NCBI GenBank assembly: GCA_021791995.1
Contig: JAJYVN010000060.1
Coordinates: forward strand, 1 to 12,252
Length of the DNA: 12,252 nt
Reading direction: 5' to 3'
Source of the DNA: Bacillota bacterium
GTDB taxonomy: Bacteria; Bacillota; Sulfobacillia; RBS10-35; JAJYVN01
Below are positions 1 to 7,154 of this stretch, piece after piece; the first letter of the stretch is position 1, and every line of letters starts with the position of its first letter. The position numbers and the translations under genes were made by a program. Below the pieces are notes generated by a model. The model saw only the letters and a program-made list of their open reading frames with translations, was not told the origin of the DNA and ran no database searches.

Positions 1-2
1 CG

Positions 3-974
3 GGCGTGGTGGCCCTGGTTCCGCACCCGTCCTCCCCGGCCTCTCGCGTCCGTGCCTCCCTCGCCGGTGCCGAGGTTGTGTCCCTACGGCTTTATCCAGA
101 GACGGATTATCTGCCTGACCTGGGGGCGGTGGACTCCGGGGTGCTGCGAAAGGCTCGCCTGCTCTACCTCAACTATCCGAACAATCCGACGGGGGCAGTG
201 GCGCCGCTTGGCTTCTTTCGGGAGGCCGTGTCCTTCGCCGACCGATACGGAATCCTGCTTTGCAACGATCTGGCGTACGCCGACTCTGGCTACGAGGGCT
301 ACCATGCCCCAAGCCTATTGCAATGTGAGGATGCCAAGGATGTGGCTGTTGAATTCACGACCTGGTCCAAGACCTTCTGCATGGCCGGGTGGCGCCTTGG
401 TGCCGTTGTCGGCAACGCGCAGGCGATCCACTCCCTGCTGCGGATCAACGTGCAGGTGCATTCCGGTGTGTGGTCGGCCATCCAGCACGCGGGCGCGGTG
501 GCACTGCGCGACGTGGTGGGGAGTGGTTTCATCGATGAGATCAATGCCCAGTATCAGAAGCGTCGCGATGTGATGGTTTCTGCCCTGGGATCGCTCGGAA
601 TAGACGTGATACGACCCTGGGCCACGCCCTACCTCTGGTTCCGCGCCCCGCGCGGACTCACTTCCGTTGACGCGGTGGCCTGGTTGCTCCGTGAGGTTGG
701 CGTGGCTCTAGCCCCAGGATCCGCCTTTGGTCCTTCGGGGGAGGGCTTTCTCCGCATGTCCCTTACCGCAACAGACGACGATATTCGCACCGCGGCTCGG
801 CGCCTACGCAACATTGGTGCTGACGGTTGGCGGAGCACGGGGCGAGGGGTTGCCCCTGTCATGCGGCAATCGGTTGCCCGCGAACCCTCCGCAGAACCGG
901 AACGCCCCGATCCCTTCCCGAGCCAGTGGATGCGGGGGGGCGACGATGAACCTCAGCTGTTGAGCAGCCTTTGA
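3..974 (+). CDS. Aminotransferase class I/II, LL-diaminopimelate aminotransferase-like (5' partial)
   Basis: PLP-dependent fold-type I aminotransferase whose N-terminus lies before the window; the GTG at 6 is an internal valine, because the reading frame is open to the edge and the first residues match the mid-domain strand GDxxLVPxPxYP. Seen: YPNNPTGAVA (residues 58-66 counted from nt 6), the D/Y pair in CNDLAYAD (86-93), the PLP lysine in WSKTFCMAGWRLG (K122, codon 369-371), and the C-terminal substrate arginine in GFLRMSLT. The wording PNNPTGAVA, the SKTxxMxGWR block and the HSGVWSAIQHAG segment resemble DapL-type LL-DAP aminotransferases (lysine/peptidoglycan precursor synthesis), but alanine or aspartate aminotransferases of the same class cannot be excluded, so no symbol is given. 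The last ~50 residues are a polar, Pro/Arg-rich extension not expected in the family. It ends 10 bp before the ctsR -35 box and no terminator is seen between them. Confidence 0.85.
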   Translation, partial: GVVALVPHPSSPASRVRASLAGAEVVSLRLYPETDYLPDLGAVDSGVLRKARLLYLNYPNNPTGAVAPLGFFREAVSFADRYGILLCNDLAYADSGYEGYHAPSLLQCEDAKDVAVEFTTWSKTFCMAGWRLGAVVGNAQAIHSLLRINVQVHSGVWSAIQHAGAVALRDVVGSGFIDEINAQYQKRRDVMVSALGSLGIDVIRPWATPYLWFRAPRGLTSVDAVAWLLREVGVALAPGSAFGPSGEGFLRMSLTATDDDIRTAARRLRNIGADGWRSTGRGVAPVMRQSVAREPSAEPERPDPFPSQWMRGGDDEPQLLSSL

Positions 975-984
975 TCGGCCATCG

Positions 985-1013
985 TTGCGTTGGTGCCGCG
1001 GCAGGTGTATACT
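985..1013 (+). promoter_or_regulatory. Predicted sigma-A promoter of the ctsR operon
   Basis: TTGCGT (985-990), a 17-bp spacer and TATACT (1008-1013) match the -35/-10 pattern, placing transcription start near 1020. The 10-mer CAGGTGTATA spanning the -10 element recurs exactly at the -10 of the yacL promoter (7741-7750). The start site falls just before GTCAG repeats that look like a CtsR operator, so CtsR binding would block early elongation or initiation. Confidence 0.6.
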
Positions 1014-1022
1014 GCCGTTCAT

Positions 1023-1049
1023 GGTCAGGGAACGTCAGTCCGCCAGTCA
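1023..1049 (+). promoter_or_regulatory. CtsR-box-like direct repeat (autoregulatory operator)
   Basis: GGTCAGG (1023-1029) and CGTCAGT (1033-1039) are two heptad-like units with a 10-bp period, the spacing of the known CtsR operator (RGTCAAA, 3 nt, RGTCAAA). A third AGTCAG copy follows at 1045-1050, two bases out of phase. The half-sites keep GTCA but have G or T instead of the trailing A bases. Position between the predicted start site and the ctsR SD suits autorepression. The divergence from consensus makes this a probable rather than certain operator. Confidence 0.45.
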
Positions 1050-1064
1050 GAGAGGGGCGCGGTG

Positions 1065-1583
1065 GTGAGCTGTATTACGGATTCCATTGAACACTATCTG
1101 CTGCAACTTCTGCAGCGCGGCTCCACCATCGAGTTGCAGCGTGTCGAACTGGCGCAGCGGTTCCAATGCGCTCCGTCGCAGATTAATTACGTGCTCGAAA
1201 CGCGCTTCACACAGGCCCGTGGATTCAGTGTGGAGAGCCGGCGGGGCGGCGGTGGGTACATCCGTGTCATGCGGTTGCCCGATGAAGGCCTGAGCTGGTT
1301 GGACTTTGCTGCGGAGATCGATCAGCAGACAGCCGAGCACCACTTGGATCGTCTGCGGCAGGCAGGGTGTCTCACGAGCCGCGAGACGGCGGCTCTACGA
1401 GCGGTCGTTTCTCGGGACGTGCTCCGCCTGCCATTGCCGCTGCGTGACCGATTGCGTGCCGCAGTCTTGCGCGCGGGGCTGCGCGCGATTCTGGAGGACG
1501 GGCTTGGCGGGGAGGGCGAGGGGAATGATGTGCCAACGGTGCGGGCGAAGGCCCGCCCGATATCACGTCAACCGCACGGTTAA
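1065..1583 (+). CDS. ctsR: Transcriptional repressor CtsR
   Basis: Repressor of class III heat-shock genes; a dimeric winged helix-turn-helix protein that binds tandem heptad operators and is released on heat or by the McsB system. GTG at 1065 is chosen because it gives MSCITDSIEHYL, aligning with the family start (M..ISDxIExYLK), and lies 7 nt after AGAGGGG (1051-1057); GTG at 1062 is the alternative. Seen: the HTH segment ELAQRFQCAPSQINYVLETRF (28-48, nearly invariant in CtsR) and the glycine-rich wing RRGGGGYIR (59-67), known as the thermosensing DNA-binding loop. Residues 75-145 form the helical C-terminal dimer/McsB-interaction domain. At 172 aa it is somewhat longer than Bacillus CtsR (about 154), owing to a tail of ~25 residues, of which the last 19 overlap mcsA in another frame. 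First gene of the operon; likely autoregulated by the repeats at 1023-1049. Confidence 0.95.
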   Translation: MSCITDSIEHYLLQLLQRGSTIELQRVELAQRFQCAPSQINYVLETRFTQARGFSVESRRGGGGYIRVMRLPDEGLSWLDFAAEIDQQTAEHHLDRLRQAGCLTSRETAALRAVVSRDVLRLPLPLRDRLRAAVLRAGLRAILEDGLGGEGEGNDVPTVRAKARPISRQPHG

Positions 1584-2070
1584 CGGCGAGGTCGTCCAGG
1601 AGATGGACCTCTGTGAACAGTGTGCGACAGAAACCGGCCAGCTGCCGGAAGGCGGATGGGATCCGCACGCGGCCCTCCAGCTCTGGCTCACGGGTATGCT
1701 CGGTGTTCCCCAGAGCGCGGTGACGGAGAAGGCGCAAGCGGCAGCAGCCACCGCAAGTTGTCCGAAGTGTGGCACGACCTATGCGCAGTTTGCGCGGAGC
1801 GGACTGCTCGGGTGTCCAGAGTGCTACCAGGCCTTCCAACCGCAGATGTCTTCCCTGATTCGTCGGATCCACGGGGCCAGTCACCACGAGGGGAAGACGC
1901 CGGTGCGTACGGGGACAGGGATCCGCAAACGCCACGCGATGGAGGAGTTGCGTCGGCAGCTGGCAGAGGCTATCTCCACGGAGGCGTTCGAACGGGCTGC
2001 GGAGTTGCGTGATCGAATTCGCGCCGAGGAGTCGGTGGCTAGCGCAGGGGAGGGGGGTGAGGGGCGATGA
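1525..2070 (+). CDS. mcsA: McsA, zinc-binding activator of arginine kinase McsB
   Basis: Adaptor that binds and activates McsB and takes part in CtsR inactivation and stress/metal responses. 181 aa, close to the Bacillus length. Four CxxC pairs are visible: C3/C6, C30/C33, C79/C82 and C97/C100, expected to bind zinc in two modules. A UVR-type coiled motif (MEELRRQLAEAISTEAF..AAELRDRIR) occupies about residues 145-172, as in UvrB/UvrC and the ClpC M domain. Start: tandem ATGs at 1525 and 1528, both preceded by GGAGGGCGAGGGG (1511-1523); the second would give the family-like MCQRC start. The gene begins inside ctsR (59-bp overlap) and ends with ATGA shared with mcsB, indicating translational coupling and fixed stoichiometry with its partner. 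The linker between zinc modules (63-78) is Ala/Gln-rich and divergent. Confidence 0.93.
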   Translation: MMCQRCGRRPARYHVNRTVNGEVVQEMDLCEQCATETGQLPEGGWDPHAALQLWLTGMLGVPQSAVTEKAQAAAATASCPKCGTTYAQFARSGLLGCPECYQAFQPQMSSLIRRIHGASHHEGKTPVRTGTGIRKRHAMEELRRQLAEAISTEAFERAAELRDRIRAEESVASAGEGGEGR

Positions 2071-3149
2071 CTCCTCAACTAGAAGAGGTTTTGGGGCACC
2101 CCGCCGCTGGTTGGCAACGCACCCCGGCCCCTTTGGACGATGTTGCCCTCTCGAGTCGCGTGCGCTTGGCACGCAATGTGAGTGACCTGCCGTTTTCTCC
2201 GACCCTCACGAGCGAACAGGCGAAGGAACTGCTGGCGCGTGTGGAGAAGGCGATACATGGCGAAACAGTGATGGGTACGTTCTCCTTCGACCGTCTGGAG
2301 GACCTCAGTGCGGTCGACCGCCGGGTGCTGGTTGAGAAGCATCTGATTAGTCCGATGCATGCCCGGGATGCCCGCGGGGCCGTCTTCCTGCGGGCGGACG
2401 AGGCTGTCTCCGGCATGGTGTTCGAAGAGGATCACATCCGCTTGCAGACGATGTGCCCGGGGCTGCAGTTAGCGGATGCCTGGGAATTGGCAAGCCGCCT
2501 GGACGACGTTCTGGAAGAGCAGTTGGAGTGGGCGTTTTCTGAAGAATTGGGGTATCTCAGCACCTGTCCCACCAACGTTGGGACGGCCATGCGCGCCTCC
2601 GCGATGTTGCACCTGCCGGCCCTAACCTGGACGGGTCGCATCGAGGCCCTGTTGGCGGGGCTGGCCAAGGTTGGCGTCGTGGTGCGCGGGATGTATGGAG
2701 AGGGGAGTGCCGCCGCAGGGGGCATCTTTCAGATTAGCAATCAAACGAGCTTGGGGCAGTCGGAGCGAGATCTGGCGGAACATCTGCAGAGTGTCTGTCA
2801 TCAGGTGATCGAGCATGAACGCCGGGCGCGCGAGGCCCTGTATGAGGAAATGCGCGAGGCCGTGGAGGACCGTGTGGGCAGGGCTTACGGCATCCTGACG
2901 AATGCCCGCATCATGAGTTCGAGCGAGGCGCTGCCACTGCTCTCTGACCTCCGTTTAGGTGTTGTTTTGGGGATTTTGCCATCCTTGACGTTGGATGCCT
3001 GGAGTGAGCTGTTGGTGTTAACTCGTTCCGGATTTCTTCAGCGCCAGGAGGATGCAGACTCGCCCCAAAAGCGGGATGTGGTGCGTGCGACGATGCTCCG
3101 CCGCCGCTTGGCTGCTTCCCTGCGGGAGGGGCCTGACGAGCGGCAGTAG
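2067..3149 (+). CDS. mcsB: Protein arginine kinase McsB
   Basis: ATP:guanido phosphotransferase-fold enzyme that phosphorylates arginine side chains of CtsR and misfolded proteins; phospho-arginine is the degradation tag read by ClpC. 360 aa, matching the family. Seen: SSRVRLARN (29-37) of the nucleotide-binding region, EDHIRLQ (121-127), the catalytic cysteine in STCPTNVGTAMRAS (C167), the flexible loop YGEGSAAAGGIFQISNQ (210-226), and RDVVR (336-340) corresponding to the RD phospho-arginine allosteric pocket. All the key residues I can recognise are present, so it should be active. ATG at 2067 overlaps the mcsA stop by 4 bp; a long purine tract (GGGGAGGGGGGTGAGGGG, 2047-2064) supplies the SD. 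Transcribed with ctsR, mcsA and clpC; 37 bp separate it from clpC. Confidence 0.96.
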   Translation: MTPQLEEVLGHPAAGWQRTPAPLDDVALSSRVRLARNVSDLPFSPTLTSEQAKELLARVEKAIHGETVMGTFSFDRLEDLSAVDRRVLVEKHLISPMHARDARGAVFLRADEAVSGMVFEEDHIRLQTMCPGLQLADAWELASRLDDVLEEQLEWAFSEELGYLSTCPTNVGTAMRASAMLHLPALTWTGRIEALLAGLAKVGVVVRGMYGEGSAAAGGIFQISNQTSLGQSERDLAEHLQSVCHQVIEHERRAREALYEEMREAVEDRVGRAYGILTNARIMSSSEALPLLSDLRLGVVLGILPSLTLDAWSELLVLTRSGFLQRQEDADSPQKRDVVRATMLRRRLAASLREGPDERQ

Positions 3150-3153
3150 CGAA

Positions 3154-3177
3154 TTCCCTGCCCGGTGGGCAAGGGGG
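3154..3177 (+). promoter_or_regulatory. Hairpin overlapping the clpC ribosome-binding site
   Basis: CCCTGCCC (3156-3163), loop GGT (3164-3166), GGGCA (3167-3171), bulged A (3172), GGG (3173-3175): an 8-bp GC-rich stem with a one-base bulge, extendable by two T-G wobbles (3154/3155 with 3176/3177). The right arm enters the G-rich SD AAGGGGGGAG (3171-3180), which sits 6 nt before the ATG. In RNA this would partly mask the SD. Whether it works as a thermosensor or attenuator is inference. Confidence 0.35.
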
Positions 3178-3186
3178 GAGACGGCA

Positions 3187-5721
3187 ATGTTCGGGCGCTA
3201 TTCGGATCGGGCGCAGAAGGTCATTCTCTTGGCGCAGGAGGAAGCGCGTCGCCTGAATTACAACTACGTGGGCACCGAGCACCTGCTGCTCGGGTTGACG
3301 CGCGAGGAAACGGGCCTGGCCGCCAAGGCCCTACAGAACCTGGGTATCAGTCTGGAGCAGGTCCGTGCGGAGATCGAGAAGACACTCGGAAGGGGCACTG
3401 CCGCCCCCACCGAGGACTTCCAGTTCACTCCGCGCGGCAAGAAGGTGATCATGGAGCTTGCGGTGGAAGAGGCACGCAGCCTCGGCCACACATACATCGG
3501 CACCGAGCACCTGCTGCTCGGCCTCATTCGGGAGGGTGAGTGTGCCGCCGCACGACTTTTGGAGAACATGGGTGCCGACCTCGAGCGCGTCCGGCGAGAG
3601 GTCATCAAGCTTCTAGGCTCGCCGGTGCCACCCGCCCAACCGGCGCGCGCCAACCGGCGTAGCAAGTCGAACACTCCGGTGCTCGACAACTTCGGCCGCG
3701 ACCTCACGGCGCAGGCCGAAGAAGGCCTGCTCGATCCGGTCATTGGGCGGGACAAGGAGATCCAACGCGTAATCCAGATCCTGTCGCGGCGCACCAAGAA
3801 CAATCCCGTGCTCATCGGTGAACCGGGCGTTGGGAAGACGGCCATCGTCGAGGGGTTGGCGCAGCGCATCAGTGATGGGACCGTTCCCGAGATCCTGAAG
3901 GAACGGCGCGTGGTGGCGCTGGACCTCGGAGCAATGGTCGCTGGCAGCAAGTATCGGGGCGAGTTCGAGGACCGCCTGAAGAAAGTCATGGAGGAGATCC
4001 GTCGGGCTGCGAACGTGGTGCTGTTCATCGACGAGATGCACACCATCATCGGTGCGGGGGCAGCGGAGGGTGCGATTGATGCGGCGAATATCTTGAAGCC
4101 GGCCTTGGCGCGTGGGGAATTGCAGACCATCGGGGCGACCACGCTGGATGAGTATCGGAAGTATGTGGAGAAGGACGCTGCCCTGGAGAGGCGCTTTCAG
4201 CCCATCACCGTCAACGAGCCCTCGGTCGAGGACACGATCGCGATCCTGCGCGGATTGCGTGACCGTTACGAGGCGCATCATCGGGTGGTGATCTCGGAGG
4301 AGGCGATCGTTGCTGCGGCACGCTTGGCGGATCGCTACGTCAGTGATCGCTTCCTGCCAGACAAGGCCATTGATGTTATCGATGAAGCAGCGAGCAAGGC
4401 GCGCCTGCAGGCGCTCGTGACTCCGCCGGCGCTACGCGAGATCGAAGAGCAACTCGAAGCCGCCCGCAAGGAGAAGGACGCCGCGGTCCAGGCGCAGGAG
4501 TATTTGAAGGCGGCGAGCTTGCGCGACCAAGAGCAACAGATCCAGGCCGAGATGGAGCGGCGCAAGGAGGAGTGGCGCCAGAACCAGATCAAGCAACGGC
4601 TCACGATCACGGCAGATGACGTGGCGCAGATCGTGGCCGATTGGACGGGGATCCCTGTGCGCAAGTTGGCGCAGGAGGAATCCGACCGCCTCCTTACCTT
4701 GGAGGACACGATCCACGACCGGTACTTCGACCAGTATGAGGCTGTGCATGCGGTCAGCCGAGCAATCCGTCGGGCTCGAGCTGGTATGAAGGACCCTCGC
4801 CGGCCCATCGGTAGTTTTATCTTCCTGGGGCCAACCGGGGTGGGTAAGTCGGAGTTGGCGAAGGCCTTGGCCGATGCGCTCTTTGGGGATGAGGATGCGA
4901 CGATCACGATCGATATGTCCGAATACACCGAACGGCACACCGTATCTCGACTGGTAGGTGCCCCGCCGGGATACGTCGGTTACGACGAGGGAGGCCAGCT
5001 CACCGAGGCCGTCCGCCGCCGCCCATACTCGGTCGTTGTCCTAGAGGAGATTGAAAAGGCGCATCCGGAAGTCTTCAACCTGCTCCTGCAGGTTCTGGAG
5101 GAAGGGCGGCTCACGGAAGCCAAGGGGCGCGCGGTGGACTTCCGCAACACGGTGATTATCATGACGGGCAACATCGGCGCGCAGTACCTGAAAAAACAGA
5201 GTGCCCTCGGCTTCCGTCCCGCGAACAAGCAGGACGAGGCCAATTACGAGGCTCTGAGTGAGAAGATCATGGACGAGGTGCGCCGGACGTTCCGACCGGA
5301 GTTCCTGAACCGGATCGATGAGGTGGTCGTATTCCGCCCGCTGGGGCGGGAGCACCTTGAGAAGATTGTTGACCTGATGTTGCATCGATTGGCCAAGCGG
5401 ATGAGCGAAAACGGTCTCTCCTTTGAAATCACTGAACCAGCGAAGGCGCTGATCGTTGAGGAGGGTACCAACGTCGAGTTCGGCGCGCGGCCACTACGCC
5501 GCGCGATCACGCGCATGGTGGAGGATCCACTCTCCGAGGAGGTTCTGGCCGGTCGATTCACGGCAGGTTCCTCCCTGCTCATCGACGTCGAGGAGAAGGA
5601 CGGCAAAAAGCAGATCGTCTTTCGGCCGCGTCCGACGGAGGCGCAGGCGGAGATTGCGGCCACCACAAAATCAAAGCGATCCTCCGCGGGCGGGAGTAAG
5701 AAGACGGAACCGGATGCGTAG
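3187..5721 (+). CDS. clpC: ClpC, AAA+ unfoldase of the ClpCP protease
   Basis: Hexameric double-ring ATPase that unfolds phospho-arginine-tagged and adaptor-delivered proteins into ClpP. 844 aa. Start ATG 3187 gives MFGRYSDRAQKV, the family N-terminus. Domains: two Clp_N repeats (about 1-145, with YVGTEHLLLGL and YIGTEHLLLGL); D1 ATPase with VIGR (185-188), Walker A GEPGVGKT (211-218), Walker B VVLFIDE (277-283), sensor IGATT; M domain coiled coil (about 410-475) with a UVR-like segment; D2 ATPase with Walker A GPTGVGKS (548-555), pore loop GYVGYDEGG, ClpP-docking LGF (674-676), sensor-2 GAR (766-768). Odd: in D2 the usual VIGQ is YFDQ (513-516), Walker B reads VVVLEE with Glu at the usual Asp (E620), and sensor 1 is TGN (660-662) instead of TSN. 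D1 is canonical. The C-tail (815-844) is Lys/Ser-rich and unconserved. Confidence 0.97.
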   Translation: MFGRYSDRAQKVILLAQEEARRLNYNYVGTEHLLLGLTREETGLAAKALQNLGISLEQVRAEIEKTLGRGTAAPTEDFQFTPRGKKVIMELAVEEARSLGHTYIGTEHLLLGLIREGECAAARLLENMGADLERVRREVIKLLGSPVPPAQPARANRRSKSNTPVLDNFGRDLTAQAEEGLLDPVIGRDKEIQRVIQILSRRTKNNPVLIGEPGVGKTAIVEGLAQRISDGTVPEILKERRVVALDLGAMVAGSKYRGEFEDRLKKVMEEIRRAANVVLFIDEMHTIIGAGAAEGAIDAANILKPALARGELQTIGATTLDEYRKYVEKDAALERRFQPITVNEPSVEDTIAILRGLRDRYEAHHRVVISEEAIVAAARLADRYVSDRFLPDKAIDVIDEAASKARLQALVTPPALREIEEQLEAARKEKDAAVQAQEYLKAASLRDQEQQIQAEMERRKEEWRQNQIKQRLTITADDVAQIVADWTGIPVRKLAQEESDRLLTLEDTIHDRYFDQYEAVHAVSRAIRRARAGMKDPRRPIGSFIFLGPTGVGKSELAKALADALFGDEDATITIDMSEYTERHTVSRLVGAPPGYVGYDEGGQLTEAVRRRPYSVVVLEEIEKAHPEVFNLLLQVLEEGRLTEAKGRAVDFRNTVIIMTGNIGAQYLKKQSALGFRPANKQDEANYEALSEKIMDEVRRTFRPEFLNRIDEVVVFRPLGREHLEKIVDLMLHRLAKRMSENGLSFEITEPAKALIVEEGTNVEFGARPLRRAITRMVEDPLSEEVLAGRFTAGSSLLIDVEEKDGKKQIVFRPRPTEAQAEIAATTKSKRSSAGGSKKTEPDA

Positions 5722-5735
5722 CAGGGCTTGGAAGG

Positions 5736-5770
5736 CGGGGCCCGGTGCCTAGAGGGGTGGCCGGGCCTCG
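5736..5770 (+). promoter_or_regulatory. GC-rich hairpin between clpC and radA
   Basis: 5736-5745 (CGGGGCCCGG) pairs with 5761-5770 (CCGGGCCTCG): ten consecutive pairs with one G-T wobble and a 15-nt loop. It fills most of the 71-bp clpC-radA gap, starting 14 bp after the clpC stop and ending 9 bp before the radA SD (GGAGGG, 5780-5785). Only a weak T-containing stretch (GTCTTGTCT) follows, so it is not a standard intrinsic terminator; it may cause partial termination, protect the clpC 3' end or mark a processing site. Confidence 0.45.
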
Positions 5771-5792
5771 GTCTTGTCTGGAGGGCAGAGGG

Positions 5793-7154
5793 ATGGCCCG
5801 GCCCAGGAGCGTGTATGCCTGCCAGAGCTGTGGCTATGAGAGCGCACGATGGTTGGGGCGTTGTCCCGACTGCGGCGATTGGAATACCTTTGCCCTGACC
5901 GCAACGGCGGTTGAATCGGATGGGGCCGCCGGATCGGCCAAGGCGATTCCCGTGACGGAGGTCACGCTCGAGGGCGCGGAGAGACTCGGGACAGGTATTG
6001 CTGAGTTTGACCGCGTGCTAGGTGGGGGGGCGGTCCCGGGGAGCCTCGTTCTCATCGGGGGTGACCCGGGTGTGGGGAAGTCCACGCTGCTTTTGCAGGT
6101 TGCCGGGCAACTGGCCACGCAGGGACGAGGCCCAGTGCTCTACGTTAGCGGCGAGGAATCGCCGCGACAGTTGCGGATGCGCGCGGAACGATTGGGAGTT
6201 CTGGCACCCAGTGTGCTTGTCGCGGCGGAGACCACCACGACGGCCGTGGAAAACCTTTGCCGCCAACATGGACCGCGCCTACTGATTGTGGACTCTGTGC
6301 AGACGATGCAGCGGCCCGGTTGTCCCTTTGCCCCCGGCAACCCCGTCCAGATTCGGGAGGTGGGGGCATCCCTGCTGACGCTCGCCAAGGGGTTGGACCT
6401 GCCGACGTTCCTCGTCGGCCACGTCACCAAGGCGGGCATGCTCGCTGGTCCCCGCCTCCTGGAACATACCGTTGACGTCGTGCTGCTTTTTGAGGGTGAA
6501 CGATACTCCCCTTTCCGTCTATTGCGTTCGCTCAAGAACCGCTTTGGATCGACGCAGGAATTGGGCGTCTTCCAGATGGCGGGTGCTGGGCTCCAGGAGG
6601 TGCCGAACCCCTCCCAACTCCTTTTGGCCGAGCGGGCATTGGATGCGTCGGGGAGCGTGGTCACGGCCAGCTTCGAGGGAACGCGTCTCCTGCTTTGTGA
6701 GGTCCAGGCTCTTTTATCTGGCCCGGCGTTTGGCACGCCACGGCGGACGGCTGCTGGGTTCGAGTCCGCGCGGCTCGGGTTACTGTTGGCGGTCCTGGAG
6801 AGGCGCTGTGGATTGCGTTGCGGTCAACTGGACGCCTTTGTCAAGGTAGCGGGGGGCGTCCATCTCGACGAACCGGCAGCCGATCTCGGGTTGGCCCTGG
6901 CTTTGGCGTCCGCCTTTGTGGACCGGCCGATTCCTGCCGACACGCTGGTGTGTGGCGAGGTGGGGTTGGCCGGAGAGGTACGGAGCGTACCCCGGTTGGC
7001 GGAACGCGTACGCGAAGCGGCGCGCTTCGGTTTCCGTCGGGCCATCGTTCCCGACACAAGCGGTGCAACGAACGAGGGAATCGAGTTCGTCCCAGTGCGT
7101 TCGCTCAAGGAAGCGATCCGGAAAACCATCGGTCCCCCGAGTCAGGAGAGGTGA
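5793..7154 (+). CDS. radA: DNA repair protein RadA (branch-migration helicase)
   Basis: RecA-related ATPase that promotes branch migration in homologous recombination and repair. 453 aa, normal length. Seen: N-terminal C4 zinc finger (C10/C13 ... C24/C27, in YACQSCGYESARWLGRCPDC), Walker A GGDPGVGKST (89-98), Walker B-like LLIVDS (163-168), the conserved GHVTKAGMLAGPRLLEH (209-225), the RadA signature KNRFGS (248-253) needed for branch migration, and a C-terminal Lon-like domain (about 285-445) with the usual GGVHLDEPAADLGLALAL core. ATG 5793 is preceded by GGAGGG with 7-nt spacing; upstream in-frame codons lack an SD and conservation. Probably last gene of the ctsR transcript. Its 3' end overlaps the convergent small gene by 13 bp, leaving no room for a terminator after the stop outside that gene. 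Confidence 0.96.
   Translation: MARPRSVYACQSCGYESARWLGRCPDCGDWNTFALTATAVESDGAAGSAKAIPVTEVTLEGAERLGTGIAEFDRVLGGGAVPGSLVLIGGDPGVGKSTLLLQVAGQLATQGRGPVLYVSGEESPRQLRMRAERLGVLAPSVLVAAETTTTAVENLCRQHGPRLLIVDSVQTMQRPGCPFAPGNPVQIREVGASLLTLAKGLDLPTFLVGHVTKAGMLAGPRLLEHTVDVVLLFEGERYSPFRLLRSLKNRFGSTQELGVFQMAGAGLQEVPNPSQLLLAERALDASGSVVTASFEGTRLLLCEVQALLSGPAFGTPRRTAAGFESARLGLLLAVLERRCGLRCGQLDAFVKVAGGVHLDEPAADLGLALALASAFVDRPIPADTLVCGEVGLAGEVRSVPRLAERVREAARFGFRRAIVPDTSGATNEGIEFVPVRSLKEAIRKTIGPPSQER

Noticed and set aside
1372..2172. 266-codon open frame on the minus strand across ctsR, mcsA and mcsB
   Set aside because: Spans three well-supported genes on the other strand and shows no family similarity or SD.
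3264..4142. 292-codon open frame on the minus strand inside clpC
   Set aside because: It is antisense to highly conserved ClpC codons; the Arg/Ser-rich product has no recognisable domain and is a typical shadow in GC-rich DNA.
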